A stretch of DNA of 64,000 nt from Legionella quinlivanii (GCF_900461555.1 NZ_UGOX01000001.1:2865501-2929500); one strand, 5' to 3'. Positions 27,338 through 37,700 are shown, numbered from the stretch's first letter. Numbers and translations are program-made. The notes: generated from the letters alone by a model not told the origin.

Positions 27338-27853
27338 ATGGACACCAGCCGTATAGCAACAGCGCATCCGCAATTGATGGATCTTCTATTTAGTCACAAG
27401 GACAAAACACAGCGCATATTTAGTGATGTACTAGGGCTTCATCAAATTCATCATATGTCGATAATATCAATTGATTCGAATGCTCGTATTCTGATTGTTT
27501 CATCTACCCCCTCGATGGAATTTAATCTGTTTAACCGGAACTTATGGGAATTCGATTTAACCTATAACCCTGCCTGGTATCAACGCTGTGAACAGGCAAG
27601 CTGGCAATCGCTCTATCACCCCGCGCGTTATGAGGAACTATATTATTTACGGCAGGTCAGACACGAACTGCCTGTCGGCACATCAATTGCCGAACCAGCA
27701 CAGGAAGGCGGCTATTTTATTTATTCATTGGGCAGTAACAATGCCTGTATGCAAGTTCAATCTCAATTTAGTCATGAAAAAGAGTTTCTAAGCAAAATTG
27801 GCCAACATTGCAGCAGCCTGCTTGCGCCCCTGTTTTACGGTTATAAGCAATAG
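27338..27853 (+). CDS. Hypothetical protein, possibly a sensory domain partner
   Basis: I do not recognise this 171-residue protein. It has no signal peptide or membrane span. Alternating strand and helix segments (MSIISIDSNARILIVSS, GGYFIYSLGS, then a C-terminal helix) look like a PAS- or autoinducer-binding-type sensor fold without a DNA-binding domain, which is only a fold-level impression. It is co-directional with the XRE regulator 24 bases upstream. The Shine-Dalgarno is weak. Confidence 0.6.
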   Translation: MDTSRIATAHPQLMDLLFSHKDKTQRIFSDVLGLHQIHHMSIISIDSNARILIVSSTPSMEFNLFNRNLWEFDLTYNPAWYQRCEQASWQSLYHPARYEELYYLRQVRHELPVGTSIAEPAQEGGYFIYSLGSNNACMQVQSQFSHEKEFLSKIGQHCSSLLAPLFYGYKQ

Positions 27854-27899
27854 TTTTCAAGCCTTAGGCCCAACCAAACGATCCAGCCCGCCGTAATCA

Positions 27900-28745
27900 T
27901 CATTGATTATGGATAATAAGTCCTGCTTTTGCATTTTCGCTAAGCTTTAATGCTTCACGAATGGCTTCTTTCTTATTCTTGAAGTGTCCGCTGGCTCGCG
28001 AAGCACCTTGCTTTTTCACAGTCCAGCCCTCTTCATCAGCAAATACAAGATAAAATGCGTTTTTGGCGGGTTTTAAATTCAAACTTTTTGCCAATAGTTT
28101 TTTAATGGTTAATAAATGCTCCTGCTCTTGTTTAAGAGCCATCATAAATTCCTCCGCCAACTGTTCATATCCACTTTGCGCAGACAGTTCAATCAATGTT
28201 TCCCATGCTGCATTATCTGACAGCTCTACAGTCATTAAGGCTTCCAGGGTTTGCGGAATGCTTGTTCTTGGATCCGTTAGCACCTGAATGATGCCCATTC
28301 CCAATACTCCGCTCACATCAGCACAAGGAGTCATCACGGTAGGATCGGCGCCTAATCCGGTTATCGCCTTCTCTATCATGGCCATATGCTGAGCTTCCTC
28401 CTCGCGCAAATGCTGAAATTCCTTACCGATTTCGTCTTGATTCAGTCCCTTAGCTTTTGCGCATGCGGCATCATATATGCGAACACCTGAGCGCTCAAAA
28501 GCCAGGCGTTCCCCCAGTTTGTCAATAAGCAATTGAAAACCCGATGGATTGCTTTTTTTACCTTTAGCCTCAGGAATACTACCCACAGGGTTAGCTTCTG
28601 CAGCCATTTGGCTTCGCTGCTTACTCAGTATGCGACTATCTCCAGGGACATCAGGGGGGAATTGGTTTTCCGCATTTAGCATCGATTTCAAATTTTGTGG
28701 CTCCAACAAGACGCCGGTAAAATTATGTCCTTGATAATTTTTCAT
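27900..28745 (-). CDS. Ferritin-like domain protein fused to DUF2188
   Basis: 281 residues from MKNYQGHNFTG. After a 70-residue disordered leader, residues about 75-225 form a ferritin-like four-helix region with LREEEAQHMAMIEKAI and EQEHLLTIKK as ExxH-type metal ligands. The last 50 residues (YLVFADEEGWTVKKQGASRAS onward) are a DUF2188 domain, the short family of GWxVKxxGASRAS proteins. A longer frame (to 28835) overlaps the neighbour and has no ribosome site. It is 16 bases after the other ferritin-like gene. Storage of iron is not shown; a stress role is a guess. Confidence 0.75.
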   Translation of the reverse strand: MKNYQGHNFTGVLLEPQNLKSMLNAENQFPPDVPGDSRILSKQRSQMAAEANPVGSIPEAKGKKSNPSGFQLLIDKLGERLAFERSGVRIYDAACAKAKGLNQDEIGKEFQHLREEEAQHMAMIEKAITGLGADPTVMTPCADVSGVLGMGIIQVLTDPRTSIPQTLEALMTVELSDNAAWETLIELSAQSGYEQLAEEFMMALKQEQEHLLTIKKLLAKSLNLKPAKNAFYLVFADEEGWTVKKQGASRASGHFKNKKEAIREALKLSENAKAGLIIHNQ

Positions 28746-28761
28746 AATAGACTCCTTGTCT

Positions 28762-29934
28762 TCAGTGTCTTGCACTACTAAGTTCAGTGCCTGGACGCCA
28801 CTGATAGCCAGCAGATGCGATGTCAGCCGGAACACCTTCTGAATTCATATGTTCCCTATACCGTATTGACCTTCTATCTTCTTTTTCTAAGGGAACATAT
28901 CGCGTGCCATTGGTGCGTAAATTAATTTCACCTTTTAAAACTTCGAGCACAAACTCACGCTGACTTTTGAACTCAAGCATTACCGGCAAATCACCAGCCA
29001 ATAATTCAGCCGGATCTCTTTTTTCAAATTGCTTGAATAAATCACATGCAAGGTGAAATTGCCCTAATTCATAATCCAGAAATCTCTCCCATAGAGCCTT
29101 GACTCGCAGGTTACTCTCCTGCTCCACACAGCTTAAATAAGTATAAATTTCCATCAGTTCATGAATAATCCATTTTTCAATCAGGGACTCATCTGGATCC
29201 ATTAAAGAGCCATATTGAGTGACATGCTGCTCTTCAATGGAAGCAATTTCAGCATAAAGCTGTCTTGCGATCGGATCAGCAAAAAGAGGCCCGATATTCA
29301 TATAATAATCATGAGTCTGAAATTCTGCGGCTGTAATCATAGCTGCATGTATTTTTGTGATTAACTGAGCCTTGTCTTTCTGGTAGGAATCACGAAGGTC
29401 ATCTCTTGGGGCGCGGTGATGTTCTGATGTTGGGCGCCCAGGAATTAAATCCGTATATCCCTGCAGAATATTGTTGGCATCTTTGCCCTCCAGCCGATCA
29501 AGCATCGCCGCATATCGATATAAATGATCAAAATCTTCAAGTAATCCAAAGCGGTAAGTTTGTGCCTGATAAGCATCAGGCTCTGATTTTGCAACGGCGG
29601 CTGTCACTTCAATAGCTACTTGCTCATAGGCAATGGTGGTTTCAAGCGGTGAATGGTCAGCTGAGAGCAACCAGTTAATCTGTGTCGCCTGGTGCTGCTC
29701 TACCCGTCTTACCTGGGCTAAGGGAAGCTGAAGTTCTTTATTAAAGCGGGATAAGAAATGTTTGGTGCGCAGCGCATCCAGCTCGATCCCATTGAGCAAA
29801 ATAATGCGCACACGGGTAAATGCATCATCGTCCAGCTTGCTGATTGGCTTTCCTGCCAATTCTTTCCAGGTAAATTGTTGCTTATCAAGCGGACACCCCT
29901 TCTCTTCTAAAATCGATCGGAAATTGCTTGCCAT
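28762..29934 (-). CDS. Ferritin-like hypothetical protein
   Basis: 390 residues, hydrophilic, no signal peptide. Helical segments with IEEQHVTQYG (about residue 232-241), YEQVAIEV and LEDFDHLYRYA provide Glu/His pairs as in ferritin-like di-iron proteins; the rest is not recognised. AAGGAG stands seven bases before the ATG. It is the first gene of a two-gene unit with the ferritin-like/DUF2188 protein, and diverges from the cyanophycinase gene across 133 bases. Confidence 0.65.
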   Translation of the reverse strand: MASNFRSILEEKGCPLDKQQFTWKELAGKPISKLDDDAFTRVRIILLNGIELDALRTKHFLSRFNKELQLPLAQVRRVEQHQATQINWLLSADHSPLETTIAYEQVAIEVTAAVAKSEPDAYQAQTYRFGLLEDFDHLYRYAAMLDRLEGKDANNILQGYTDLIPGRPTSEHHRAPRDDLRDSYQKDKAQLITKIHAAMITAAEFQTHDYYMNIGPLFADPIARQLYAEIASIEEQHVTQYGSLMDPDESLIEKWIIHELMEIYTYLSCVEQESNLRVKALWERFLDYELGQFHLACDLFKQFEKRDPAELLAGDLPVMLEFKSQREFVLEVLKGEINLRTNGTRYVPLEKEDRRSIRYREHMNSEGVPADIASAGYQWRPGTELSSARH

Positions 29935-30067
29935 ATAAAACTCCTTTTAGTTGGACTTAGCGCGTTCATCATCCTGAACAGTTAAGAAATCTGGTTTATA
30001 TTATAACTATAGCATTGAACCATTTTTGACCAATCAATTCCTTGGCTTACTGCATTAAGGAGAAGTT

Positions 30068-30877
30068 ATGACAATAGGGAAACTCATGTTCATAGGCGGT
30101 GCAGAGACACAAACAGTTAGCGCCTCCCAAAATTCAGAAAAATACCGTTTTGAATTATTAGAGGAGCTTTTTTCTGAATTGCGGGTTGAAAAGATCGAAG
30201 TGATTACCACTCCCTCCGAAGAGTTTGAAAAAATGAGAAAAAAATACAGTACGGTGTTCGACAAAATTACCGGCAGCAGACCTCATTTTATTATTTTGGG
30301 CGATGACAAACCTGAAGAATATCGCGACCGTCTGGAAAATGCCGACGCTGTTTTTTTCACGGGAGGGAATCAGGAAAAAGTGTTAGACTTAATGGATAAG
30401 GATTTAATCCAGACCATTACTCAGCGTTATCGTGAAGATAAGCTAATCATCGCCGGAACGAGCGCTGGGGCGATGATTCTTGCCGACCAGATGATATATG
30501 AAGGAGGAAATGAAGCATCCCAGGTTGATGATCATTTGAAAACTACGAAAGCCCTTAGTTTATTGGCAGACTCCATTATTGATACCCATTTCATCCAGCG
30601 AGGACGTTTTGCACGTCTTGCACATGCAGTCAAACGCTTCCCAGGACATATTGGTTATGGGATAGAAGAAAATGCGGCGCTGCTCATTGAAAATGGTACT
30701 CATGCCAGTTGTTACGGTGGGGGAACGTTAACCATAATTGATGGCCGCGGATTGCAGAAAAATGATTACAATATTACTGAAGAACTGAGCCATGAATTTG
30801 TACTTAACTTAAAAGTCCACTTACTGATTAAGGGCTGTCAGTTCAGGCTGCCGGATTTTGACCAGGTTCATTGTTGA
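30068..30877 (+). CDS. cphB: Cyanophycinase (peptidase S51)
   Basis: 269 residues. GTSAGAM at residues 130-136 carries the catalytic Ser132, and VFFTGGNQEKV and DTHFIQRGRFARL are the other S51 signatures. Cyanophycinase splits cyanophycin into beta-Asp-Arg dipeptides. No signal peptide is present, and no cyanophycin synthetase lies in the window, so it may act on imported or host-derived polymer or on other beta-aspartyl peptides. A strong AAGGAG precedes the ATG. The end of the gene abuts a MITE-like element. Confidence 0.9.
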   Translation: MTIGKLMFIGGAETQTVSASQNSEKYRFELLEELFSELRVEKIEVITTPSEEFEKMRKKYSTVFDKITGSRPHFIILGDDKPEEYRDRLENADAVFFTGGNQEKVLDLMDKDLIQTITQRYREDKLIIAGTSAGAMILADQMIYEGGNEASQVDDHLKTTKALSLLADSIIDTHFIQRGRFARLAHAVKRFPGHIGYGIEENAALLIENGTHASCYGGGTLTIIDGRGLQKNDYNITEELSHEFVLNLKVHLLIKGCQFRLPDFDQVHC

Positions 30878-30914
30878 TAGTAGGCTCCACTTCGCAGTTT
30901 GTTATTTCGGCGCA

Positions 30915-31067
30915 GCGTTGTTGCATAAATGAAGACAGGTGTTCAAATCCCGTCTTTGCGAGCGTTCGCGAAGCAATCCAGATCCTGGCTTTGTTCGTGT
31001 TTCGATCTGGATTGCTTCACTTCGTTCGCAAAGACGACAGGTTAGTTGCCTGTTCGATTATGCAACT
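30915..31067. mobile_element. MITE-like palindromic element, copy 1
   Basis: The left end reads GCGTTGTTGCATAAAT (30915-30930), the same end as the element at 39347; the right end is decayed (ATTATGCAACTC, 31056-31067). Inside, two arms of about 31 bases (30952-30983 and 31004-31034; GTCTTTGCGA...CAATCCAGATC and its inverse) form a large imperfect hairpin. There is no open frame of note. It fills the gap between the cyanophycinase and carbonic anhydrase genes. Confidence 0.7.
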
Positions 31068-31082
31068 CTTCAAAATCTGATC

Positions 31083-31826
31083 TCACTTCCCGCCTAACAG
31101 GCGCTCCTCTTCAAAAAAAGTGACTTTTCCGGTTTTAATGTCATGCAGACCAGCCACAATACCTACTTGCCCCTTGTCCAGCAATTCTCGGATGATGGGG
31201 CTTTGCTCCCTAATCTGCCGAACCACATGGAGCGCATTATTTCTGGCAATTTGATTGAGTAGCTGCGGGCTCGTGCAATTTTCAGTGCCCGCTTCCTTTT
31301 TCGATTCTGAAACAACGGGTTTAATTTTATCCAGAATATGATCGAGATGACCCAAATTCACATTTTCGCAGGCTCCTGCCATTGCCCCGCAGGAGCTGTG
31401 CCCCAAAACTACGATAAGGCGCGAGCCAACCACCTTGGTTGCGAACTCCATACTTCCTAACATATCATCACTGAGCACATTCCCAGCAACACGAAGAATA
31501 AACAAATCAGACAACCCCTGATCAAAAAACAGCTCAGGTACGCTGCGCGAATCCATGCAATTGAGAATTACCGCCCAGGGATATTGTCCATAAGAAGATT
31601 GTTTTGCCTGAGCCCTGTAATTTCGCTGCAGCATTTTCCCATCCAGAAAGCGCTGGTTGCCCTCTTTAAGTTTCATTAATGCTTGTTTTGGAGTCATGTT
31701 CTGCTGTTTTTCAGAAGTACTGACCTTCTCAATTAACAAGATCTCTTCCGTTGTCGCTGCAAACAGCCAGTGTCCGCAAACCCACAGCAACACCACTACC
31801 AAATATTTGAGCATGGTCATATTCAT
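31083..31826 (-). CDS. Exported beta-class carbonic anhydrase
   Basis: 247 residues with a signal peptide (about 1-24, ending FAATTEE), then a beta-carbonic anhydrase domain: zinc ligands C90 with D92-R94 (CMDSR), H143 and C146 (LGHSSCGAM). It hydrates CO2 reversibly, here in the periplasm; most beta-CAs are cytoplasmic. AAGGA precedes the ATG cluster, so the start could also be two or four codons on. It is the last gene before the MITE-like element, on the minus strand. Confidence 0.9.
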   Translation of the reverse strand: MNMTMLKYLVVVLLWVCGHWLFAATTEEILLIEKVSTSEKQQNMTPKQALMKLKEGNQRFLDGKMLQRNYRAQAKQSSYGQYPWAVILNCMDSRSVPELFFDQGLSDLFILRVAGNVLSDDMLGSMEFATKVVGSRLIVVLGHSSCGAMAGACENVNLGHLDHILDKIKPVVSESKKEAGTENCTSPQLLNQIARNNALHVVRQIREQSPIIRELLDKGQVGIVAGLHDIKTGKVTFFEEERLLGGK

Positions 31827-31853
31827 TCATCCTTGAAAAAAATAACTAGTTAA

Positions 31854-32630
31854 TCAGTTTCCAAGATCTAATTCAACCCATACAGGCGCATGATCAGAGG
31901 GGCGCTCGGCCCGTCTCGGCTCTTTGTCGATCTTTGAGCTAAGGCAACAGGACGCAAGTTCGTGGCTAAGTAAAATATGATCTATACGCAGACCTCGATT
32001 ACGCCGAAAGGAGGCGGCGCGATAATCCCACCAGGTGAATTCGATTTCATTTTCCGGGAAAAGACGAAAACTGTCTTTTAACCCCAGATTTAGCATGCTG
32101 GTGAACGCTAATCGTTCTTCTGGGCTGACCATAACATTGCCGATCCATTCGGAAGGCTCATGCACATCCCGGTCCTCAGGTGCGATATTGAAATCGCCCA
32201 GAACGACTAACTTTGGGTATTGCTTCAACTGCTCTTCAATATAAGCGGTTATTTTATTGAGCCAATTCAATTTGTACAGGTATTTATCCGAACCCACGCT
32301 GGACCCATTGGGGATGTAAAGATTTATAAAGCGTATCCCATCCAGCGTGAGCGCCAGAATACGGCGTTGCGGATCCTCGAGATCGGGTATATCAGTAAGA
32401 ATGTCCTGGGGTGCACTACGACTGATTACGGCCACTCCGTTATAGGATTTTTGACCAGAGAACACGACATGATAACCTAACTCTCTGAATAAATTGGCGG
32501 GAAAATTGTCATCGAGTAATTTGGTTTCCTGTAAGGCCAGAATATCAATTTCGTTTTTTTGAAGCCAATCAATTACCTGTTCCAGGCGTATTTTTAAAGA
32601 ATTTACATTCCAGCTGGCAAATTTAAGCAC
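31854..32630 (-). CDS. Exodeoxyribonuclease III family AP endonuclease (second paralogue)
   Basis: 258 residues from a GTG start that has GGAG six bases upstream and overlaps the end of the upstream paralogue by eight bases. Endonuclease/exonuclease/phosphatase fold with FASWNVNSLK, LALQETKL, VVLGDFNIAP and PSDHAPVW; catalytic Glu, Asp-Asn and His are all present. XthA-type enzymes cut at abasic sites and remove 3' blocking groups. The two genes are a tandem pair with clearly diverged sequence. Confidence 0.92.
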   Translation of the reverse strand: MLKFASWNVNSLKIRLEQVIDWLQKNEIDILALQETKLLDDNFPANLFRELGYHVVFSGQKSYNGVAVISRSAPQDILTDIPDLEDPQRRILALTLDGIRFINLYIPNGSSVGSDKYLYKLNWLNKITAYIEEQLKQYPKLVVLGDFNIAPEDRDVHEPSEWIGNVMVSPEERLAFTSMLNLGLKDSFRLFPENEIEFTWWDYRAASFRRNRGLRIDHILLSHELASCCLSSKIDKEPRRAERPSDHAPVWVELDLGN

Positions 32631-33408
32631 ACCAATCTCCACTGTAGTCAATTATTAAGGGCGCATGATCAGAAAAGCGATCTGCAGCATGAATCGACAC
32701 GGTATTCACTGAGTCTGTTAAACCAGGAGTAATCACCTGATAATCAATTCGCCATCCAATATTGTTTTCTCTGGCGGTTTTACTGCGCTGCGACCACCAG
32801 GTGTATTGCTCAGGATGAGGGTTTTTTACCCGAAAAGCATCGACAAATCCCAATTCGCCGAATAATTTATCCATCCACGCTCTTTCCTCCGGTAAAAATC
32901 CGGAGTTCTTCTGATTGGAGCGCCAGTTTTTCAAATCGATTTGCTTATGAGCGATATTGTAATCACCGCATAGTATCAACTCCCTGCCCTCTTTCCTCAG
33001 GCTATCAAGATGCAGGGCAAAACGCTCAAGAAAATCAAATTTTACCTGCTGGCGGATATCACCGCTGGTTCCTGAGGGGAGATAGAGTGAAACGACACTG
33101 AGCCTGGGATAATCAAACTGAATATAGCGGCCTTCCTTATCGCAAAAATCAAATCCCAGGCCTTTTACAATCCGTTGTGGTTTATGACGGGCATAAATTC
33201 CTACTCCGCTGTATCCTTTTTTTTCAGCGTCATAATAATCGCAAAAATAAGGCTCTGGATAATATATGTTATCTAAAAGCAGCTGCTCGCGTTGCGCTTT
33301 GGTTTCCTGAATACAGACAAAATCGGCATCCTGCTGCATTAACCATGAATAAAAACCACCACGCGCTGCGGCACGAATCCCATTGGCATTAAAACTGATT
33401 ACTTTCAC
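32623..33408 (-). CDS. Exodeoxyribonuclease III (first paralogue)
   Basis: 261 residues: MKVISFNANGIRAAARGG, FVCIQETKA, LCGDYNIAH, EQYTWWSQR and RFSDHAPLIIDY are the catalytic and DNA-binding motifs of the XthA family. It has the GIRAAARGGFYSW form seen in Neisseria-like ExoIII enzymes, while its downstream partner is the other subtype. It overlaps the second paralogue by eight bases, so both are made together, giving two AP endonucleases for abasic-site repair. Confidence 0.93.
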   Translation of the reverse strand: MKVISFNANGIRAAARGGFYSWLMQQDADFVCIQETKAQREQLLLDNIYYPEPYFCDYYDAEKKGYSGVGIYARHKPQRIVKGLGFDFCDKEGRYIQFDYPRLSVVSLYLPSGTSGDIRQQVKFDFLERFALHLDSLRKEGRELILCGDYNIAHKQIDLKNWRSNQKNSGFLPEERAWMDKLFGELGFVDAFRVKNPHPEQYTWWSQRSKTARENNIGWRIDYQVITPGLTDSVNTVSIHAADRFSDHAPLIIDYSGDWCA

Positions 33409-33604
33409 AAATTGACCCTTTAGAACTTCTTACAAAATATACAGTCTCTTTTTAAAAGAGAAACTGAACTAATATTCCATAGCCATAAGATTAACTCACA
33501 TTTTACCGAATTGCCTCACAAAGCAAAATACTTTGCATTAAGGCTCTATGATTCGTTATGACTATCGTTTAGGATATTTCTCTAGCCACAACAGGGACAG
33601 TTTC

Positions 33605-34705
33605 ATGCGATTAAAACGGACTATCATACTAATTAATCTAATCGTCCTTGCCATTTTTTCAATCAGCGCCTGCAATAAAGAACAGAAAAAACCTGCCACA
33701 GCACCCGCTGAAGTGATTGTAGCCTATCCTTTGAAAAAGAAAATTATTGAATGGGATGAGTATACCGGACGCTTTCAGGCGATTCAGGAGGTGGATGTTC
33801 GCGCAAGAGTTACCGGCTATCTGCAGGAAATCAAATTTAAAGATGGGCAACGCGTAAAAAAAGGGGATGTGCTTTTCATTATCGATCCCCGGCCTTTTGA
33901 GTACGCACTGGCCCGCGCCCAGGCCCAGTTTGAAGTGGCGAAACGCGGATATGAACGTGCGATTAAACTCCAGAAAGAAAGTTTTATTTCCGCAGAAGTG
34001 ATCGATCAACGCCTTCAGGAAATGCAAGTCGCAGAGACCCGAGTCAATGAGGCGAAACTCAATGTGGAGTTTACACAGATTACCTCTCCCATTGACGGCA
34101 AGATCAGCCGCTACTTTGTCAGTGTCGGCAACTTGGTCCGCATGGATGATACCGTGTTAACCCGTGTGGTTTCAGTCGATCCTATCCATTTCTATTTTGA
34201 AGCCAGTCAGAATGACTTGTTAAAATACATCCGATTGGATCGCGCCGGCAAACGTCCAAGCTCGGATCGCTACCCTAACCCGATTCTGATTCAGCTTCCC
34301 GATGAGAAAGGCTTCCCGCATCAGGGTAAAATGGATTTCGTAGACAACATAGTGGATCAGCAAACAGGCACCATTCAAGGCAGGGCGTTGGTTCCAAATC
34401 CTGATGCAGTAATCTATCCTGGCCTGTTTGGCAGAGCACGCTTAATAGCCAGCGGGGAATATGAAGCCTTATTGCTTCCTGATAAAGCCATCAGCATGGA
34501 TCAGAGCCGGCAATTTGTCTATGTGGTGAATGATAAAAATCAGGTTAACCGGGTATATATCGAACTTGGTCCCTTAAGAGATAGTGGATTTTATATCATT
34601 CACAAGGGACTTAAAGCGAATGACAAAGTAGTGATTGATGGGATACAGCGCATTCAGGTTGCTGATCAAGTCGTGAAACCCAAACTTATTACGCTCAAGG
34701 AATAA
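33605..34705 (+). CDS. RND efflux periplasmic adaptor lipoprotein
   Basis: 366 residues from MRLKRTII, supported by an AGGGA upstream; 19 codons of extra frame before it were rejected. A lipoprotein signal ends in IFSISAC (Cys22). The adaptor order follows: barrel-sandwich start (VRARVTGYLQEIKFKDGQRVKKGDVLFIIDPRPF), a helical hairpin, lipoyl return and beta-barrel. It is a MexE/AcrA-like membrane fusion protein that would link the RND pump nine bases downstream to an outer membrane channel. No outer-membrane factor is encoded here. Confidence 0.93.
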   Translation: MRLKRTIILINLIVLAIFSISACNKEQKKPATAPAEVIVAYPLKKKIIEWDEYTGRFQAIQEVDVRARVTGYLQEIKFKDGQRVKKGDVLFIIDPRPFEYALARAQAQFEVAKRGYERAIKLQKESFISAEVIDQRLQEMQVAETRVNEAKLNVEFTQITSPIDGKISRYFVSVGNLVRMDDTVLTRVVSVDPIHFYFEASQNDLLKYIRLDRAGKRPSSDRYPNPILIQLPDEKGFPHQGKMDFVDNIVDQQTGTIQGRALVPNPDAVIYPGLFGRARLIASGEYEALLLPDKAISMDQSRQFVYVVNDKNQVNRVYIELGPLRDSGFYIIHKGLKANDKVVIDGIQRIQVADQVVKPKLITLKE

Positions 34706-34713
34706 CTGACTCA

Positions 34714-37700
34714 ATGAAAATTGCGCACTTTTTTATAGATCGCCCTATTTTTGCAACAGTTATCGCCATTATTATTGTGCTGGTGGGCAGTCTTTCCTAT
34801 ATGAATCTGCCTGTTGAGCAATATCCACCCATTGTTCCTCCCACCATTCAAGTGACTGCTCAGTATCCCGGTGCTGATGCCAAAACAGTAGCGGATACGG
34901 TGGCAACGCCCATTGAGCAGGAAGTCAATGGGGTCGAGAATATGCTGTACATGGACTCTCAATCCACCAGTGACGGGCAGATGCGTCTGACTATCGCCTT
35001 TAAAATTGGTACTGATCTGGATCAAGCGCAGGTATTGGTGCAAAACAGGGTGGCGATTGTTGAGCCAAAACTTCCGGAAGAGGTTCGGCGCATCGGTATT
35101 ACGACAGTAAAAAACTCTCCCGACTTAATGTTAGTGATTAACCTCTTCTCTCCCAATAACAAATATGATCAAACCTATATTGGCAATTATGCCGTCCTGC
35201 AATTGCGCGACAAAATCCGGCGTATTGACGGTGTGGGCGACATTCGTCTTTTTGGTGCCAGTGAATACGCCATGCGTATTTGGCTCAATCCTGATCTGAT
35301 GAATTCAGCGGATATTACCGCCAGCGATGTATTAGCCGCCCTTCGCTCACAAAATGTCCAGGTAGCCAGTGGAATTTTGAACCAGCAGCCACAAGATCGG
35401 CAATTCGGGATCGAATTTAATATAGAAACGCAGGGAAGACTGGTTAAACCTGAAGAATTCGAGAAGATCATTATCAAATCCAAAGATGGACGTATTGTTT
35501 ATCTTCGCGATATAGGGCGAGTTGAACTGGGAACGCAAAATTATTTAATCAAAGGATGGTTAAATAAATACCCTGCAGTCGCATTACCTGTTTTCCAGCG
35601 CCCGGGAACCAATGCCCTGCAGACGGCCAAGGAAATCGTTGCAACCATGAAAGAGCTCTCCCCCCGCTTTCCTCCTGGCTTGTCCTATAAAATTGCCTAT
35701 AATCCCACTCTCTTTGTTCAAGAGTCAATCAATGCCGTACAGCATACTATTTTTGAAGCGATTGTGCTGGTTGTGCTCGTTATTATCATTTTTCTGCAGA
35801 CCTGGCGTGCAGCGATTATTCCGGTCATAGCGATTCCCGTTTCTTTGATCGGGAGTTTCGTGGTTCTTGAAGCCATTGGTTTTTCATTAAACTATCTGAC
35901 TTTGTTTGGATTAGTTTTAGCAATTGGTATTGTGGTTGATGATGCGATTGTGGTCGTCGAAAATATGGAAAGAAATATCCATAATGGCATGGAGCCGCGC
36001 GATGCGGCCAGGAAAACCATGACCGAGGTAGGCTCCGCCCTGGTAGCAATCGGACTGGTTTTAGTCGCAGTCTTTTTGCCCACCTTGTTTTTGGAGGGTA
36101 TTTCCGGAAAATTTTATCAGCAGTTTGGAGCCACGGTCGCCGTCGCAACGATAATCTCGGTTTTTGTTTCCCTGACGTTGAGCCCGGCACTGGCAGCACT
36201 TCTACTTAGAAAACCACCGGAACACCAGCAGCAAAATCTTCCTTTTTGGCGAAAACCCTTTAACCGACTGGCCAGGGGATTCAACCACTGCATGGAAAAA
36301 GGTTCGGAAAAATATGGCAGGCTGGTCTGTAAGCTGACTCGCCGAAATGGTTTGATGTTGGTAATTTATTTAATTCTAATAAGCTCTACTATTTTTCTGT
36401 TCAGAAGCATTCCCGGCGGATTCATTCCTAAACAGGATATTGGATATTTTATCGTCTCCATCCAGTTACCCTCAGGCGCTTCCCTTTCCCGCACTGATGA
36501 GGTAGTTAAACAGGCGATTGACAAACTGCTGGCCATTCCTGGCGTTGCCAATGCGGTCGGCTTCACCGGATTTTCAGGCGCGACCTTTACCAACTCGTCA
36601 AATAATGGGGCAATTTTTGCAGTTCTCGATTCCTTTGACCAACGAGAAAAAAAGAATTTGACTTATGATGGCATTCTAAATCGCATGCGCCAGGAGCTTG
36701 GCAGTATCCTTGATGCGACCATTGTGGTGATTCCACCACCTCCGGTGCGCGGTATCGGCAATGCCGGTGGTTTTAAAATGATGATTCAGGACCGGGCCGG
36801 TCTTGGAACGAATGCGCTTGAGAAGGCAACGCTTGATTTGGCTGCCCGCGCTAATCAGGCAGAGGCAACTACCTCAGTGTTTACCTTTTTTGAAAACAAG
36901 ACGCCGCGTCTTCGTCTCAATTTCGACAGGGATCGCGCTGAGCGACTGGGCGTTCGTGTGGCCAGCGTCATTGAAGCCCTGGAAGTCTATCTGGGGTCGG
37001 TATTCATCAATGAATTCAACTATCTGGGCCGGACATTCAGGGTCATAGCCCAGGCGGATGCCAATTATCGTCTGACCCCCGATGACGTGCTGCGTTTGAA
37101 AGTTCGCAATGAAGAAGGACAGATGGTACCTATCGGCTCAGTAGCCAGATTAGAAAACACCACGGGGCCCTCCCGTATTCCCCATTTTAATTTATATCCC
37201 GCAATTGAATTATTAGGGGATACCAAGCCAGGCTACAGTTCAGGAACAGCGCTGGATACGATGGAGCAACTGGCTCGGCAATTTTTGCCCTATGGTCTGG
37301 ACTTTGAATGGACTGAAATTGCCTTTCAGGAACGAGCGGTGGGCAATACTGCGGTAATTGCCTTTACCTTAAGCGTCGTTTTTGTTTTCCTGCTGCTGGC
37401 GGCTCAGTATGAGAGCTGGATTTTACCTTTAGCCATTATTTTAATTGTACCAATGTGTCTTTTTTCTTCACTTATTGGTATTAAATTATTGGGAATGGAT
37501 AATAATATCATGACACAAATCGGCTTTTTGGTGTTAGTCGGCCTGGCGTCCAAAAATGCGATTTTAATTGTGGAGTTTGCCCGCCAGCTCGAAAACCAGG
37601 GAGAGAGCCGCTGGAAAGCCGCTATGGAAGCCGCCAGGCTTCGTTTACGCCCCATTTTAATGACTTCTTTTGCGTTTATCCTTGGGGTTTTTCCTTTGGT

